Source of the DNA: Icerya purchasi
Taxonomy: Eukaryota; Arthropoda; Insecta; Hemiptera; Monophlebidae
Assembly: GCA_039619475.1 (NCBI GenBank)
Contig: CM077115.1
Span: 415,532,557-415,596,556, forward strand
Direction of reading: 5' to 3'
DNA length: 64,000 nt
The translations under genes were made by a program, and so were the position numbers. The notes beneath the pieces are model-generated. The model did no database searches and was not told the DNA's origin. It saw only the letters and a program-made list of their open reading frames with translations. Shown in pieces: positions 38,701 to 46,290 of this stretch. How positions within the stretch are numbered: the first letter of the stretch is position 1; each line of letters opens with the position of its first letter.

Positions 38701-40762
38701 CGACTTGGCCAAACTGATCTTAAAAAGGGTAATAAAAAATGAAGTTTTCTATCGTAGCTTAGTTCCATTTTATTTATTTTCTTTCATTTTTAATTAAAAA
38801 ATCACCTCCTAAAGCGACAAAAAAAAAAAGTATTTTTTGATTAATTGATTTAACGTAAAAACAACTAAGCATAATGGTTAACGTACGCAAGAGCCAATAA
38901 GTGATTTACTGTGTTACGTGAGCAGTCTATGCAGCTCCGGACGTGTCTAAGCAACGGACATGGCGTAATTTAACCTAACACTGATATACGCTGCGTTGCC
39001 AACCCGTGCAAACTAGTATCAGCACTGAGTGTCCTGTGTACGTAAACACCGGATCCATATGGGTCCGACGAACACGTATCTGAGATGCAGTTCCAAATCC
39101 GTATCCGAAAAAATAACTAACTCACCCATCACTAATTAACATCGATGAAGAGTTTAAGTTCTCTGGGAATATGTTACACTGTTTAAGTAATTGAAGAGAT
39201 CGCAATTTAAGCATTCCAAAGAAAATAGAAAAAAAAATAAAAGGTAAATAAATAATAGAGCAACAATGAATAATAGAAGAAATCTCCATATAGAAATCTT
39301 ATACAACAGTGTGCTCAAAATTGTAATATGCATTCGAAAAATACGATTTTGGATAACAAAGTATAGTGACCGAAAAGTGTAGGTAACGTTACGTAATATC
39401 CGATAAACTTAATGAATCATGGAAGAATATGTTTCCCGGAAATCTAAAACCGGGTAATCAAAGATATTTACAAGCAAAACAAAATTTGGCTTTAATTGAA
39501 AGCATTTCCATAAAAGTAAAGTAAAGTAAGTAAGATTAAACCGGAAATTTATTTGGGAATTTTGTTTTGAATTTTTAATTTTTTCGAAAAGAAGACGCCA
39601 GCGAATATTGTTATAAAATTTACACGAATTTAAATACAGTTCGAATGATAAAAATAAATTATCGAAAAAGTGGGTTAATAGACGGCAATGGTTTTACAAT
39701 TTTAATAGATACCTCAATTTTTCGATCACCCGGATCTGATAACGGTGGACATATTGCGAGGTCGCGATCACGGGCTACCTACGTACAACCAGTTTCGAGA
39801 AATTTGCGGCCATGCTAAAGCTACAACATTCAAACACTTTGCCGATCATATGAAAGAAGCGGTAAAATTTTCAGGATTTTTTCACGTTCAAATTTGAGTA
39901 AAATCAATAAAAATCTGAATTATCATTACGAAAATAGGTAAGCTAACATTGCTTTTTTTTTTTTTTTTTTTTATGCAGAATATAAATTTGCTGTCCCGTT
40001 TGTACGAACACGTTAACGATGTAGACTTGTATGTTGGACTGGCGCTGGAACAACCAATAGCAGCAGCTTTAGTAGGCCCAGTTTCGCAATGCATCATAGC
40101 GGAAGGTTTTTATAGATGGAAATACGGAGATAGATTTTATTACGAAATTGGCAACCAACCTGGATCGTTTACAGCTAGTAATCCCGTCTTATTTATTTTT
40201 TTTTTTTGCAATTATTCCACTTTTTTGTCATATCATTTGCATTTATAATTCGTGTTAAAAACGCTTAAAAACACGAAACAGGAATCGAAATATAATTTCA
40301 TATTTTTTACACATTAAAAAAATAAGTAGATATAATAAGGATAAGAACGTCAAAATGATGCGGCAAAATAGTAAATATAATTTAATAATCATTCGTTGAT
40401 TAATTAAATTTAAAGTATATATAAAGAGAACTGCAAAAATAACCATAGCAACATTTTTATTAAAAGTTTCAAATATTTCAGATCAATTACGAGAAATCAG
40501 AAAGGTTACAATGTCATTTATTATCTGCGTCGCAAGTAACAATGTGCAAACTGTACAGATCAACAGTTTTTATATCGCTTCCGATTTGTACGTATGCCTT
40601 TTCTTTGTTCTATTTACATTTATTATTATAAATTAAAATTTACAATCTGTCCGTCTATTTATCTATCATTTTAGTTCACGATGGAATATATCACTACCAC
40701 GCCTAGGATTAATGGAGGGGGAGGATCATCATAACGATAAAAAAATGCTTACGTATTTATAA
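3251..40762 (+). CDS. Secreted animal haem peroxidase-like protein (13 exons, probable pseudoenzyme)
   Basis: Exons: 3251-3338, 4839-4923, 15370-15554, 21411-21584, 21659-21831, 29936-30155, 30849-31046, 34528-34678, 36716-36875, 39709-39861, 39979-40177, 40482-40587, 40675-40762. All junctions are GT-AG, phases agree, and the total of 1980 nt gives 659 residues, usual for insect peroxinectin-type peroxidases. Order: signal peptide (about 1-20), start of peroxidase domain ([11 protein letters not shown]), distal-side helix (166-168), DCC motif, Ca-loop (TSFLDAS, 240-246), proximal helix (His330), LRGRDHGLP (494-502). Four residues that bind haem or drive catalysis are changed: the D-H-D motif reads A166-R167-D168, the catalytic Arg is Glu312, and the haem-linking Glu is Gln315. 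The Asn next to the proximal His is Asp492. The gene structure is very well supported; loss of peroxidase activity is inference. Exons 1 and 2 are the least certain. Confidence 0.9.
3850..4679 (+). pseudogene. 5'-truncated non-LTR retrotransposon 3' end with poly(A)
   Basis: The stretch near 3935-4120 reads [10 protein letters not shown], then [15 protein letters not shown], then [12 protein letters not shown], the usual RNase H-tail region with 'RLRTGH' and Cys knuckle. A frame break follows the knuckle. A roughly 500-base 3' untranslated part ends in an A-run at 4667-4679. It sits in peroxidase intron 1. No clear target duplication was found. Confidence 0.65.
4839..4923 (+). CDS. Peroxidase exon 2: linker with N-glycosylation sites
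   Basis: A T-rich tract and AATAATAG precede the exon, which ends GATGA|GTAAGT. In the frame set by exon 1 it is open and encodes 27 residues including NRT and NAT sequons. It ends in phase 2, exactly what exon 3 needs. A nearer acceptor at 4852 would break the phase. Confidence 0.65.
6834..6960. repeat. Possible Penelope-like element terminal fragment
   Basis: The block CTTAACGTTTCGACCAG followed by TTACACTGGCCATCATTAG resembles the 'CGTTTCGACC..CTGGTCATC' sequences common near the ends of Penelope-like retroelements. No coding part of such an element is visible nearby. The match is from memory of the pattern only. Confidence 0.3.
7676..8122. mobile_element. Fold-back (long inverted repeat) element
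   Basis: The arm 7740-7876 is an imperfect reverse complement of 7919-8057, with shared blocks such as AATAATTTTTCCT and ATTTATAAC. They are separated by a 42-base spacer. Weaker pairing continues outward to about 7676 and 8122. There is no coding capacity. The transcript of this intron would fold into a hairpin of roughly 140 bp. The family is not identified. Confidence 0.75.
8198..8264. repeat. Paired (GA)n tracts
   Basis: Two GA-dinucleotide tracts on either side of a short palindrome-like ACGTTCATACATGTACGTATGA. Confidence 0.8.
8700..10780 (+). pseudogene. Decayed non-LTR retrotransposon (reverse transcriptase to RNase H)
   Basis: Pyrimidine-rich with many frame breaks, but motifs appear in the expected order. 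[18 protein letters not shown] near 9215 is the RT 'PIxLxSxxRKLFEKxLxxR' block. Near 9400 [14 protein letters not shown] matches 'ASFLDISTAFDNV', but the Asp is Asn. [12 protein letters not shown] near 9812 matches the RT tail. ILNYSVLF and [10 protein letters not shown] follow near 9960-10040. Near 10660 [13 protein letters not shown] matches the RNase H 'HSGIKGNExAD' block. It lies in peroxidase intron 2, sense to the gene. It is old and inactive. Confidence 0.7.
10820..13560 (-). pseudogene. Decayed non-LTR retrotransposon, opposite orientation
   Basis: This region is purine-rich on the plus strand, so pyrimidine-rich on its coding strand, like the copy at 8.7-10.8 kb. On the minus strand, from 13251 down, [16 protein letters not shown] resembles an endonuclease-RT linker. 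From about 12880 down to 12680 comes a clear RT core: [19 protein letters not shown], then [18 protein letters not shown], then [14 protein letters not shown]. In that last block the Asp of the usual 'DISxAYDNV' is lost. Decay is heavy toward 10.8 kb. The two copies lie tail to tail and meet near 10.8 kb. Confidence 0.7.
14184..14219. repeat. Short tandem repeat, 11-bp unit x3
   Basis: Three head-to-tail copies of ATTCCTGGTTA. Confidence 0.85.
14600..15140 (+). pseudogene. Non-LTR retrotransposon tail with A-rich end
   Basis: Pyrimidine-rich; near 14870-14930 it reads [17 protein letters not shown], resembling the Cys/His knuckle after RNase H. It ends in an A-rich run at 15125-15140. Two long A-runs (about 14520-14545 and 14767-14793) could be the tails of further, shorter insertions. 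Confidence 0.5.
15370..15554 (+). CDS. Peroxidase exon 3: start of the peroxidase domain
   Basis: Acceptor TTCAACAG, donor ACA|GTAAGA, phases 2 in and 1 out. It encodes the highly conserved opening of animal haem peroxidases: [17 protein letters not shown] then [16 protein letters not shown]. These are near-identical to the family consensus. Confidence 0.95.
16230..16640 (-). pseudogene. Probable non-LTR retrotransposon fragment
   Basis: Purine-rich on the plus strand; on the minus strand two overlapping open stretches of 61 and 84 codons have the same pyrimidine bias as the neighbouring retroelement remnants. No diagnostic catalytic motif is visible, so the family call rests on composition only. 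Confidence 0.35.
17274..17328. repeat. (TA)n microsatellite
   Basis: More than 20 uninterrupted TA units, with one variant near the end. Confidence 0.95.
17557..17611. repeat. (AAAT)n microsatellite
   Basis: About thirteen AAAT units. Confidence 0.95.
18000..18230 (+). pseudogene. Jockey-like reverse transcriptase fragment A
   Basis: One frame reads [20 protein letters not shown] (about 18030-18095), the RT 'RPISLLSxLSKVxEKIIxxR' block. It lies 5' of a second, larger piece of the same kind of element (18350-19760). The 40 bases at 18065-18104 are identical to 18641-18680. Confidence 0.7.
18350..19760 (+). pseudogene. Jockey-like non-LTR reverse transcriptase fragment B
   Basis: Opens with [20 protein letters not shown] and then [19 protein letters not shown], the RT 'KAPGxDxI' and 'P..WK.A.I..I.KPGK' blocks. 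A second element interrupts the frame at about 18699-18925. RT resumes with SEHSAVRxIARIAEF and [14 protein letters not shown]. It then passes through [14 protein letters not shown] and the catalytic FADD box (19300-19311). [27 protein letters not shown] and the RT thumb region follow. Stops and frameshifts are frequent. The first catalytic Asp block reads DIAEEFGT rather than DVEKAFDT. Confidence 0.85.
18699..18925 (-). mobile_element. Nested 5'-truncated retroelement (poly-A tail reads as T-run)
   Basis: A T16 run (about 18700-18716) and, on the minus strand, AATAATAAATAC just before it look like a polyadenylated 3' end. The insert splits the Jockey-like RT between its 'KRFILHSD' block and its 'SEHSAV' block, where family members have only about a dozen residues. 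Confidence 0.6.
21411..21584 (+). CDS. Peroxidase exon 4: distal haem-side helix, catalytic residues changed
   Basis: Begins [17 protein letters not shown], matching the family 'PRRSVSGxxLPxxRxIS'. The distal helix reads [13 protein letters not shown], where active enzymes have 'MQWGQFLDHDLT'. The haem-linking Asp is Ala166 and the distal His is Arg167. The calcium-binding Asp168 is kept. Donor ACAG|GTATTT. Confidence 0.93.
21659..21831 (+). CDS. Peroxidase exon 5: DCC motif to the Cys-bounded SFTRS block
   Basis: Encodes STDCCEE and later [15 protein letters not shown] and PLRPIYQ, corresponding to the family's 'DCC', 'CMxFVRS' and 'LGPREQ' blocks. The acceptor at 21657-21658 is chosen because it alone keeps phase and includes the DCC. 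Donor CAA|GTGAGT. Confidence 0.88.
22260..22780 (+). pseudogene. Non-LTR retrotransposon RNase H tail fragment
   Basis: Reads [21 protein letters not shown] then [10 protein letters not shown] (about 22588-22690). This is the C..C..H..C knuckle that follows RNase H, in the same pyrimidine-rich style as the pieces at 1.1, 8.7 and 14.6 kb. Confidence 0.6.
22805..23180 (+). repeat. Repeat array, left member of an inverted pair
   Basis: Starts CCATGACGGAATTTTAAAAT and contains about two imperfect tandem units. Each unit has 'CCGAATTGTGC.GATAATAAAA', 'GC.GTAACACG' and 'GGGGCTAACTTG' style blocks. The reverse complement of the same sequence, with the same outer edge, occurs at 28541-28771. Confidence 0.7.
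24781..25758 (-). mobile_element. Deleted piggyBac-like element (978 bp)
   Basis: Flanked by TTAA on both sides (24777-24780, 25759-25762) with CCC...GGG termini, the piggyBac signature. The terminal repeats match for over 30 bases (CCCGTAAGAGGTCGCGCC on the left). Each holds a small stem-loop, CCGGTC..GACCGG. The minus strand at about 25240-25100 encodes ECHFCNWRK then [19 protein letters not shown], the C-terminal Cys-rich DNA-binding domain of piggyBac transposases, with one stop. The catalytic domain is deleted, so it could move only with help. Confidence 0.85.
25815..26005 (+). repeat. Degenerate tandem repeat around GGTCGCTCTGAACAC
   Basis: Four or five diverged copies: GGCCGCTCTAGTTCGC, GGTCGTTTTGAATACGG, GGTCGCTCTGAACACC, GGTCGCTGTGAACACGG and TTGCTCTGAACATCG. 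The first units are spaced about 55 bases apart, the later ones about 25. A related inverted motif (CTCAGAGCGACC) lies at 24418, on the other side of the piggyBac insertion. Confidence 0.55.
28541..28771 (-). repeat. Repeat array, right member of an inverted pair
   Basis: Reverse complement of the array at 22805. On the minus strand it begins CCATGACAGAATTTTAAAAT at 28771 and continues through the same blocks for over 200 bases. Confidence 0.7.
28775..28897 (+). CDS. Possible short secreted peptide frame (40 codons)
   Basis: ATG at 28775 opens a frame [21 protein letters not shown] that looks like a signal peptide with a cleavage site after SEA. About 19 charged residues follow before TGA. 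It begins just outside the repeat edge at 28771, within peroxidase intron 5. No family is recognised, and it may be chance. Confidence 0.2.
   Translation: MAYLTSLSIWLILPLLITSEAEVPRVGRLRELADNLKSIK
29674..29743. repeat. (ATT)n microsatellite
   Basis: More than 20 ATT units, the last ones interrupted by C. Confidence 0.95.
29936..30155 (+). CDS. Peroxidase exon 6: calcium-loop exon
   Basis: Encodes [17 protein letters not shown], the conserved 'TSFLDASxVYGS' calcium-binding loop with Thr240, Phe242, Asp244 and Ser246 all kept. A Ser-rich insert and CYNFG follow. Acceptor TTTTCAG, donor TTTTG|GTGAGC. Confidence 0.95.
30849..31046 (+). CDS. Peroxidase exon 7: proximal-His helix
   Basis: Reads [11 protein letters not shown] where active enzymes have 'GDTRxxExxxL', so the catalytic Arg is Glu312 and the haem-linking Glu is Gln315. 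FFRLHN keeps the proximal His330. [20 protein letters not shown] and [13 protein letters not shown] are close to consensus. Confidence 0.96.
31047..32062. other. Peroxidase intron 7, first part
   Basis: AT-rich; nothing recognised apart from short A-runs. Confidence 0.5.
32071..32466. mobile_element. Non-autonomous hAT MITE, copy 2 (396 bp)
   Basis: Begins CAGGGCCGTGCC and ends GGACACGGCCTTG, flanked by the 8-bp duplication ATGCTGAA (32063-32070, 32467-32474). A C15 run sits near the right end. Read in reverse it resembles the copy at 254-650 in order and length (396 against 397), including a GTTTACCCCC block. Confidence 0.85.
32590..34150 (-). pseudogene. Jockey-like non-LTR element: ORF1 (Gag-like) and start of endonuclease
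   Basis: On the minus strand, about 33900-33570 encodes [16 protein letters not shown] and [20 protein letters not shown], typical of Jockey-clade ORF1 before its zinc knuckles. An Asn/Lys-rich stretch follows at 33371-33183. From about 32950 down, [29 protein letters not shown] and [17 protein letters not shown] give the N-terminal half of the apurinic endonuclease. Its 'QWNARSI' and 'SET' motifs are visible. The element stops near 32590 without RT. The zinc knuckles are not clear, and frame breaks are present. Confidence 0.8.
34528..34678 (+). CDS. Peroxidase exon 8
   Basis: Encodes [20 protein letters not shown] then [16 protein letters not shown]. This matches the family 'YGLLPLxxGYSxxYDxxVNPS..NEFATAAFRFGHS' region. 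Donor GAA|GTAATC, phase 2. Confidence 0.93.
34861..34885. repeat. Poly(T) run
   Basis: A T-run of about 25 bases that could be the reversed poly(A) of an unidentified insertion. Confidence 0.6.
35461..35698. mobile_element. Hairpin MITE with TA target (about 238 bp)
   Basis: The left arm starts TACAGGGTGCGGCAGCATAA and the right arm ends TTATGCTGTCGCACCCTGTA. The arms are near-identical inverted copies of about 93 bases (35461-35553 and 35606-35698) around a spacer of about 52 bases. The CAGGGTG...CACCCTG ends abut TA on both sides, suggesting a Tc1/mariner-like TA target. It has no coding capacity. Confidence 0.8.
35735..36445 (-). pseudogene. RTE-like non-LTR retrotransposon fragment (RT C-terminal region)
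   Basis: On the minus strand, from about 36425 down, [20 protein letters not shown] matches the RT 'AxxxGLxINxxKTxxM' block. Broken pieces follow, including [21 protein letters not shown] near 36040. The terminal [16 protein letters not shown] near 35890 resembles the 'W.P...RSRGRPxxRW' tail of RTE-type elements. There are multiple frameshifts, so this is an old copy. Confidence 0.65.
36716..36875 (+). CDS. Peroxidase exon 9
   Basis: A strong polypyrimidine acceptor (TTTATTTGTTTCAG) and donor AAG|GTACGA. Open in the required frame for 53 codons, encoding [17 protein letters not shown], the variable helix before the RGRDHG region. The identity rests mainly on phase and position. Confidence 0.88.
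36876..39708. other. Peroxidase intron 9 (2.8 kb)
   Basis: AT-rich. Nothing recognised except short A-runs. Confidence 0.5.
39709..39861 (+). CDS. Peroxidase exon 10: RGRDHGLP motif
   Basis: Encodes [20 protein letters not shown] then [15 protein letters not shown], the most diagnostic block of animal haem peroxidases. Asp492 stands where the proximal-His-bonding Asn ('LNIQRGRDHG') normally is. Confidence 0.96.
39979..40177 (+). CDS. Peroxidase exon 11
   Basis: After a long T-tract and ATGCAG it encodes [39 protein letters not shown] and NQPGSFTA. This matches 'LYxxVDDIDLxVGGxxExP..GxLxGPTFxCIIxxQFxRLRxGDRFWYE'. Confidence 0.96.
40482..40587 (+). CDS. Peroxidase exon 12
   Basis: Encodes [20 protein letters not shown] and VQTVQINSF, matching 'QLxEIRKxTLARIICDNxD.I..VQ..VF'. 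The CDN motif reads CVA. Donor TTT|GTACGT is chosen because it keeps phase. Confidence 0.92.
40675..40762 (+). CDS. Peroxidase exon 13: C-terminus and stop
   Basis: Encodes [20 protein letters not shown] and ends at TAA (40760-40762). 'ISLPRLGL' corresponds to the family 'xxIPxLDL'. The Cys that usually pairs with the one in exon 12 is missing. Confidence 0.85.
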
Positions 40763-43700
40763 CCGTATATGCAAAACACGAACCTGATATAAATGATCTC
40801 AATGTATTCTACAAAAATATTAAAAATAATATTGTTGCCTTTTTAAATGATGTCGCAAACGTTTTTTAAGAATTTTCATGGGGCAGAGGATTCCAAATGC
40901 TATAATGCTCTCCTTGAATACGTTACTGGAATACATGTATTTATTATAAGAATGAATTAGAATTAGTCGTTTATTTTGCATTAATTTTGAGCAGAAATTT
41001 GCGATTATTATGTAAGATGACTTTTGCAATAACTTTTATGTGCACATTAACTTTATTGAAATTTTTCATTATAGAACTACGTTCGAAATATTCAAAATAT
41101 ATGCATAGGCGTGCAAAACTGATTGTCTAGAAATAATACTTCGTAGCATTTTTTAAACATTTCACAATTGAATTCATCAAATATAATGAATTTTTCTAAC
41201 GTCATTTAAAAAGTAGAAACTTTAATATATAAGAGCCTTCAAAGTTTTTTTTCCAGTAAAACTGAGATCAAGTATCACTAGAATTATACACCAAAGATAT
41301 AGAAAATAGCAAATTTTCGTAAAGAAGTATTAGGCATTAATTGAAATAGTATTAGTAGCCCAGAAATAATTAAATTCAAATTTAACCAATAATTGAAATT
41401 GTCTTAAAATATCTTCTTCCCCGTATATATGTATTACAGAGTTTACAGGATTTGGTGTAAATATTTTTCGTTATCAACGAAAACGTTACTATTACCGAAA
41501 ACTTCTTATGGACGACTATTATTTGTTGTATTGTTTTAATTGCACCAAATGTAAATTTGTTACATGTATTAAAATGAAAAAAATATTTATAGAAAAATGT
41601 CTAAAAATTTAGTTTTTACGGCTGCACCGTGACAATTTTCACAGCGGATCTCTGTATTTGATAATACATTTACTAGGTAAATGGCACACACGTATATACC
41701 ACGTTAAACGTGTAATAACGGGCGAAAGTATAAAATAGTAAATATTAGTTTTCGTACGTTATTGCTAATCAAGGATTTATACACATATTTTTACAAAAAT
41801 TGAAAACAAAACTGATTTAAGAATCACATCATTTAACATTGCTAAATTATACGCATTGATAAAATAATACAAAAAGTTAAGGTTTTAGCGAATAAAATTA
41901 GAAAATTTTTGAAAAACTGAGTAGCCTTGATTCCCCCTCCCCACCAGTTTATCGTAATTAAAAATGTTTAAAAAAGTAATAAATACGACTTACTGTTTAA
42001 AAATAGAAAAATTTAAACTTTAACATTTCATAAAATCCTTTTATCTATGTTTATTTTTGATAAGAAAATAAATAAAAAAAAAAAAAAGATTATTTTAAAA
42101 TGACTTATCTGCTTTAGGTGATCCCCATTGCTCATTGCAACGAGGAATGTGAAATTAACTATTTGTTATAATCGTTTAATGTATTAATTTATTTTTAAAT
42201 ATTTCTAAGCAAATAAATGCGATTTACTCTTATTATTTCATGTTTAAATTAGCTTTTGTGTATTGTTAAATTTTTTATTTATTTTTTTTTGTCACTCTAC
42301 TAGCACAAAATACTGAAAGTAATAATCATCGGGAGGTAAGACATAATTATTTGCAAATGCGTGTAAACAATTATAATTTCTTTTCAATTTAAAAATACTT
42401 GCAAGACGGTTAAATTAAAATTTCGAAGCAAAAGGTTTCTGATTAGGTCTTTTTTTTAAGTGATTTGATTCCTCTAAATTTAAATTTAAATTGTTTTAAT
42501 TAGTCTATTTAAAATCAACTGTTACGAACTGGCAGCGTTTAATCGAATTTTACCTGTTTCCTTTATTATATAAAAATTCATAATTGTCTAACTATTTCAG
42601 TTAATATATTCGATTGATGTATAATCATCTAATAAGGGATACCACAAGAAACGCTCGGTGTTTAATTTCTTTTATATTCAGGAATGCCAATACAGTTTCG
42701 ACTTCACCGAGTATAATTAATGTTTATTATTATTATTATTATTATTAGTTTAATCATGTTTTAAGTTTTAAAGAAAATTTCCTACACAATTTTCCTTTAT
42801 CGATCGGCCGCTAAAAAGATATAATTAGGAAATATGTATATAAAAAATTTAAATTACACAATGATTAATATAAATACACTTAAATTCTACGTATCACTGT
42901 TGTCGATGGTGATCCAGTGTCCGCTAAACTGTTGATTTTCCAAACTCGGAGATTACGGTGGATGAGGTTTTTTTTTTTTTTATTTAAATTGCCAAGAATA
43001 TTAAGCTTGAAAAAACGATCCTGGGGAACGATACATTAACCGGACTTCGCGGTAACGTATTTAAAAAATATTCACAACCGTTAAAAAACTAAAAGATAAA
43101 CGGGGCGGTTTTTTATACGTGACTCCTTTCCGACCGTAGGTAAACCTTAAACGATGAGGGAAAAAACTAAATATTAACTTGAAGGGAGGGAAAAATCATT
43201 CTCCTAATCCCAGCCACCGACTTCAACCATTTTTAAAATGATACGTGCGCACTCGCTCATCGTGATAGACTATATGCTTTTAGCCGATAACAGGATCTCA
43301 TGCACATGCACATTGTCTCTCTCACCATATGGAAATCCTTGTTAAATTCCAACTGTTATTTCATTTTAGTTTATTTTTTATTTTATCCACGTAATATGTA
43401 CACGATATAAAGTTAAATTAAACAAATTGTACTAATAATATAAATTAAAGCTGGTAACAAATAAATAATAACGTAAGTTAAAGTAAATTTCAAATAATAT
43501 TAAACATACTTTAAAATAAAAAGAAACTTCATTTTCTAAAATTTTTAATAGAAAATACTGTTTGAGCGAGAAATTTTAATTTTTTCACTCGCTTCTTTCG
43601 CTGCAATTAGCGTGTTGTATTTAAATGTACAGAAATCGATTAAACGGGTGATGCATTTTACATTCTGCATTACAATGGGCAATGGACCTCATCATTCGCT

Positions 43701-45289
43701 ACAGAATGTTCGGCCGGTAATGTTTTAATTCGCTGGTTTTTAATACTTGTAACACTCGTGGTGCCGTACATTAAAATAAACGAAATAAAAATGCTACCAA
43801 TAAGTAAATTAATTTACGACATTAATTTTAATTGAAGTTAAATACGTAAATTTAACGGGAAATATGTTGATGTTCTTATTTTACTTTTTTCTGATTTTTA
43901 GAAATCCATTATTACCGTGTGATTTGATTCGTCGACCCAATTTCAGTTATTGGAAGGAAAATGTATAAATATACAAAATTTACATTTTAAAACAACCGTT
44001 ATTTTACATCGTTTATTAATTTTAATAATTAGTGTAACACATATAAGTCAGGAATAATAAAAATTTATTTCTGTACATTGTATATAAATAATTCATTATT
44101 ACTTATTCCGAATTCACGTCAGAGCTGCCGTATTTTGAAACTCCGCTGGAATACAACCAACCTATACACACATTAAAAAAAACATATATATATATATATA
44201 TATGTATAAATAAAAATTTAATAATTTAATAGTAAACTAGACATTTACATGTTTCATTACAAAAGTGATGGCATCATTAATTTAATACTCCTTTCGCTTA
44301 CTTATAAATTTATGACTAATTATTTATTAAGAATATCGATGAGCAGTACCAGTATATGCATAATAAAGATTTTTATTTTGTACGTATCATTTTTGTGAGT
44401 AAATAAAAACAATTATTATTTACGAAGTTTTAAATATAAATCACGATTTTCATTTAATCACTTGTTTTTATTTATAATTGTATAATCCGGTTTGTACAGC
44501 AGTTATATTAAAAAAATGAACGTTAAATTATCTATATCTCTGTAATAATTTCAAAAAGTAATTTTACCATAAGATCTTTATTATTTGGTAATAATGTTAT
44601 ACAGTTCCCTTAAATTTAGAGAAAAAAAAAAAAAAAAAGAAAAAAGTTTAAACTTATTTTACCAATGGAATACGATGTTCTATCTTTTTATATTTTTTTC
44701 TTCGTTCTTCGCTTACTTCATTACTCTGTCCGATTGCTGAATTCATATTTGTTTGCGGTTAAAGAAAAAGAAAATACATTCATTTTTTTGTTAAAAGAAT
44801 TTTATTTCGTTACTTGCAACTGAGAGAAGATAACCATGGCTCCGCGGACGTACTACAATTTCGCTCGGTAATATTTCGTTGTTATAATTTTTCTTTGAAT
44901 CTAGACCTAATAAGCAAAATTCGGGTTTGTGTCTGTGACGCTATTCCTTCGGAAGGAATTTTGCGTCCACGCGTGTACGGAAAAATTTTATTTTATTTAT
45001 TTATTTATTTTTTAACACACCCAACAACATAAAAAATCTAATGCTCTGTAGAATTTGAGTGTAATTCAAGTTTTAGGTTTCCGAAAAATCCAAGTACTCT
45101 GAGTTTCTTAGGTTCCGGATTAGGGAACTAAAAGTTGTCTCCGCGAAACAAGTAGTCCGAAAATCATAATAAAATATCAAATCTTAAAAATCGAAATAGC
45201 GAGTCTATATTAATACATATATTTGAGATGAGAAATAGACCATCATTATGAGATACAGTGAAGTCACATTTTTGGCATCAAAATTTTAT
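40763..45289. other. Intergenic region between the peroxidase and the NIFK-like gene
   Basis: Very AT-rich, with a short (ATT)n tract near 42724-42749 and a short TA tract near 44190. No coding, RNA or transposon motif was recognised. Confidence 0.5.
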
Positions 45290-45514
45290 TTAATGGACAC
45301 TGGCAGTTATTTGCCACGACGATTTTTCAGAGAATTCTAGAATTTTGCAGTATTGGTTAATGCTTTCCATTTTTTCTATCCGATGCTGCGTTTTCCCAAC
45401 TTTATTCACAGGATCTATACTAGTTTTCTTGAAATTATTCGTGAAAACATCGTTGTATTTTAGTTCCGGGAGTTTACATGATCCTTTTCCTCTAATTAGG
45501 ACATCACATAGCAC
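45290..45514 (-). CDS. Candidate last exon of the NIFK-like gene
   Basis: An open minus-strand stretch rich in Lys, Asn and Glu (for example NNFKKTSIDPVNKVGKTQ and RIEKMESINQYCKI) ends in TAA at 45290-45292, downstream of exon 4. Its composition suits the basic C-terminal tail of NIFK proteins. However, no acceptor here fits the phase-0 donor of exon 4, so a further exon would be needed, or this is a chance frame. Confidence 0.3.
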   Translation of the reverse strand: MLCDVLIRGKGSCKLPELKYNDVFTNNFKKTSIDPVNKVGKTQHRIEKMESINQYCKILEFSEKSSWQITASVH

Positions 45515-45917
45515 TTTTTTTATCCGCGTTATAGATATATATATGTGTGTATATCAAATAAATATTAATAATTTTGTTAATTTAATTTTATATCTTATGT
45601 CGAGGGTAACAGTAAGTTCGACGTTTTTGTATTGCGGAAGTTGTAATGGAATTCCTAAACAGACCCAAAATTACATTCATTAGTTCTGATTTTTTTTTTG
45701 ATTACCACGAAAAAAAAATTGTTTTGTAATGATGATAGGGTTAAGTGAAACCGTTTTTTCTATAAGAATTATATAAAACTACTGGGGATCTAGGTGATAT
45801 TCTTATATATGGCTATTAATTTTACTAAATATAGTAAACTTTGCGGCTGTGTCATGCTTTGCGTAGTATGAATGTGAGCGTTTATGGTATTTTTTAAATG
45901 GCCATCAAAGTGATACT

Positions 45918-46290
45918 CTTCTCTTTAAAGTACCATACTCAGTTTCTGAGCGTCGGCGACTACCTATTCGTACATCTCAGCTGTACGGATATAGGTAGTG
46001 TACTAGGCAATTATTATATGCAACGCGAGTGTACTCACGCAAGACTTCATTCGGAACTGATTGTAGTCGCTTGTTATCGCGCTACAAGTGCAGTCCCGTG
46101 TATGTCTGTTGTGTACTAACTAGCACGCATATGACGGTATTATATGTGGTGGTTTGCCATTGCTTTCCACGTGATTATTAGCGAGTATTTAATTTAATTC
46201 TTTGTAATAAGTTTTGTCGTTGCCCGGGATCGAACCCGCAACCTCCGTAACGGACGTCAAACGCTCTAGCAACTAGGCTATCGCGACGTT
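45918..46290 (-). mobile_element. tRNA-derived SINE (373 bp) with 11-bp target duplication
   Basis: Flanked by the direct repeat AAAGTGATACT (45907-45917 and 46291-46301). On the minus strand it starts with a tRNA-like head. The A box TAGCCTAGTTGCTAGAGC is at 46280-46263 and the B box GGGTTCGATCCC at 46237-46226, both close to Pol III promoter consensus. Acceptor and T stems pair poorly, so it is not a working tRNA gene. The body contains AAAGCAATGGCAAACCACCA, a block I associate with insect SINEs. It lies downstream of NIFK-like exon 4. Confidence 0.85.

Noticed and set aside
42306..42336. Tiny exon-like segment (CTACTAG acceptor, GAG|GTAAGA donor)
   Set aside because: It lies beyond the peroxidase stop, encodes about ten residues with no motif, and connects to nothing.
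44814..45032. Open frame with a donor-like GTAATA
   Set aside because: No convincing acceptor and no recognisable motif; treated as chance.
46203..46290. tRNA gene on the minus strand
   Set aside because: A and B boxes are present, but acceptor and T stems mispair and the sequence continues into a SINE body with target duplications.
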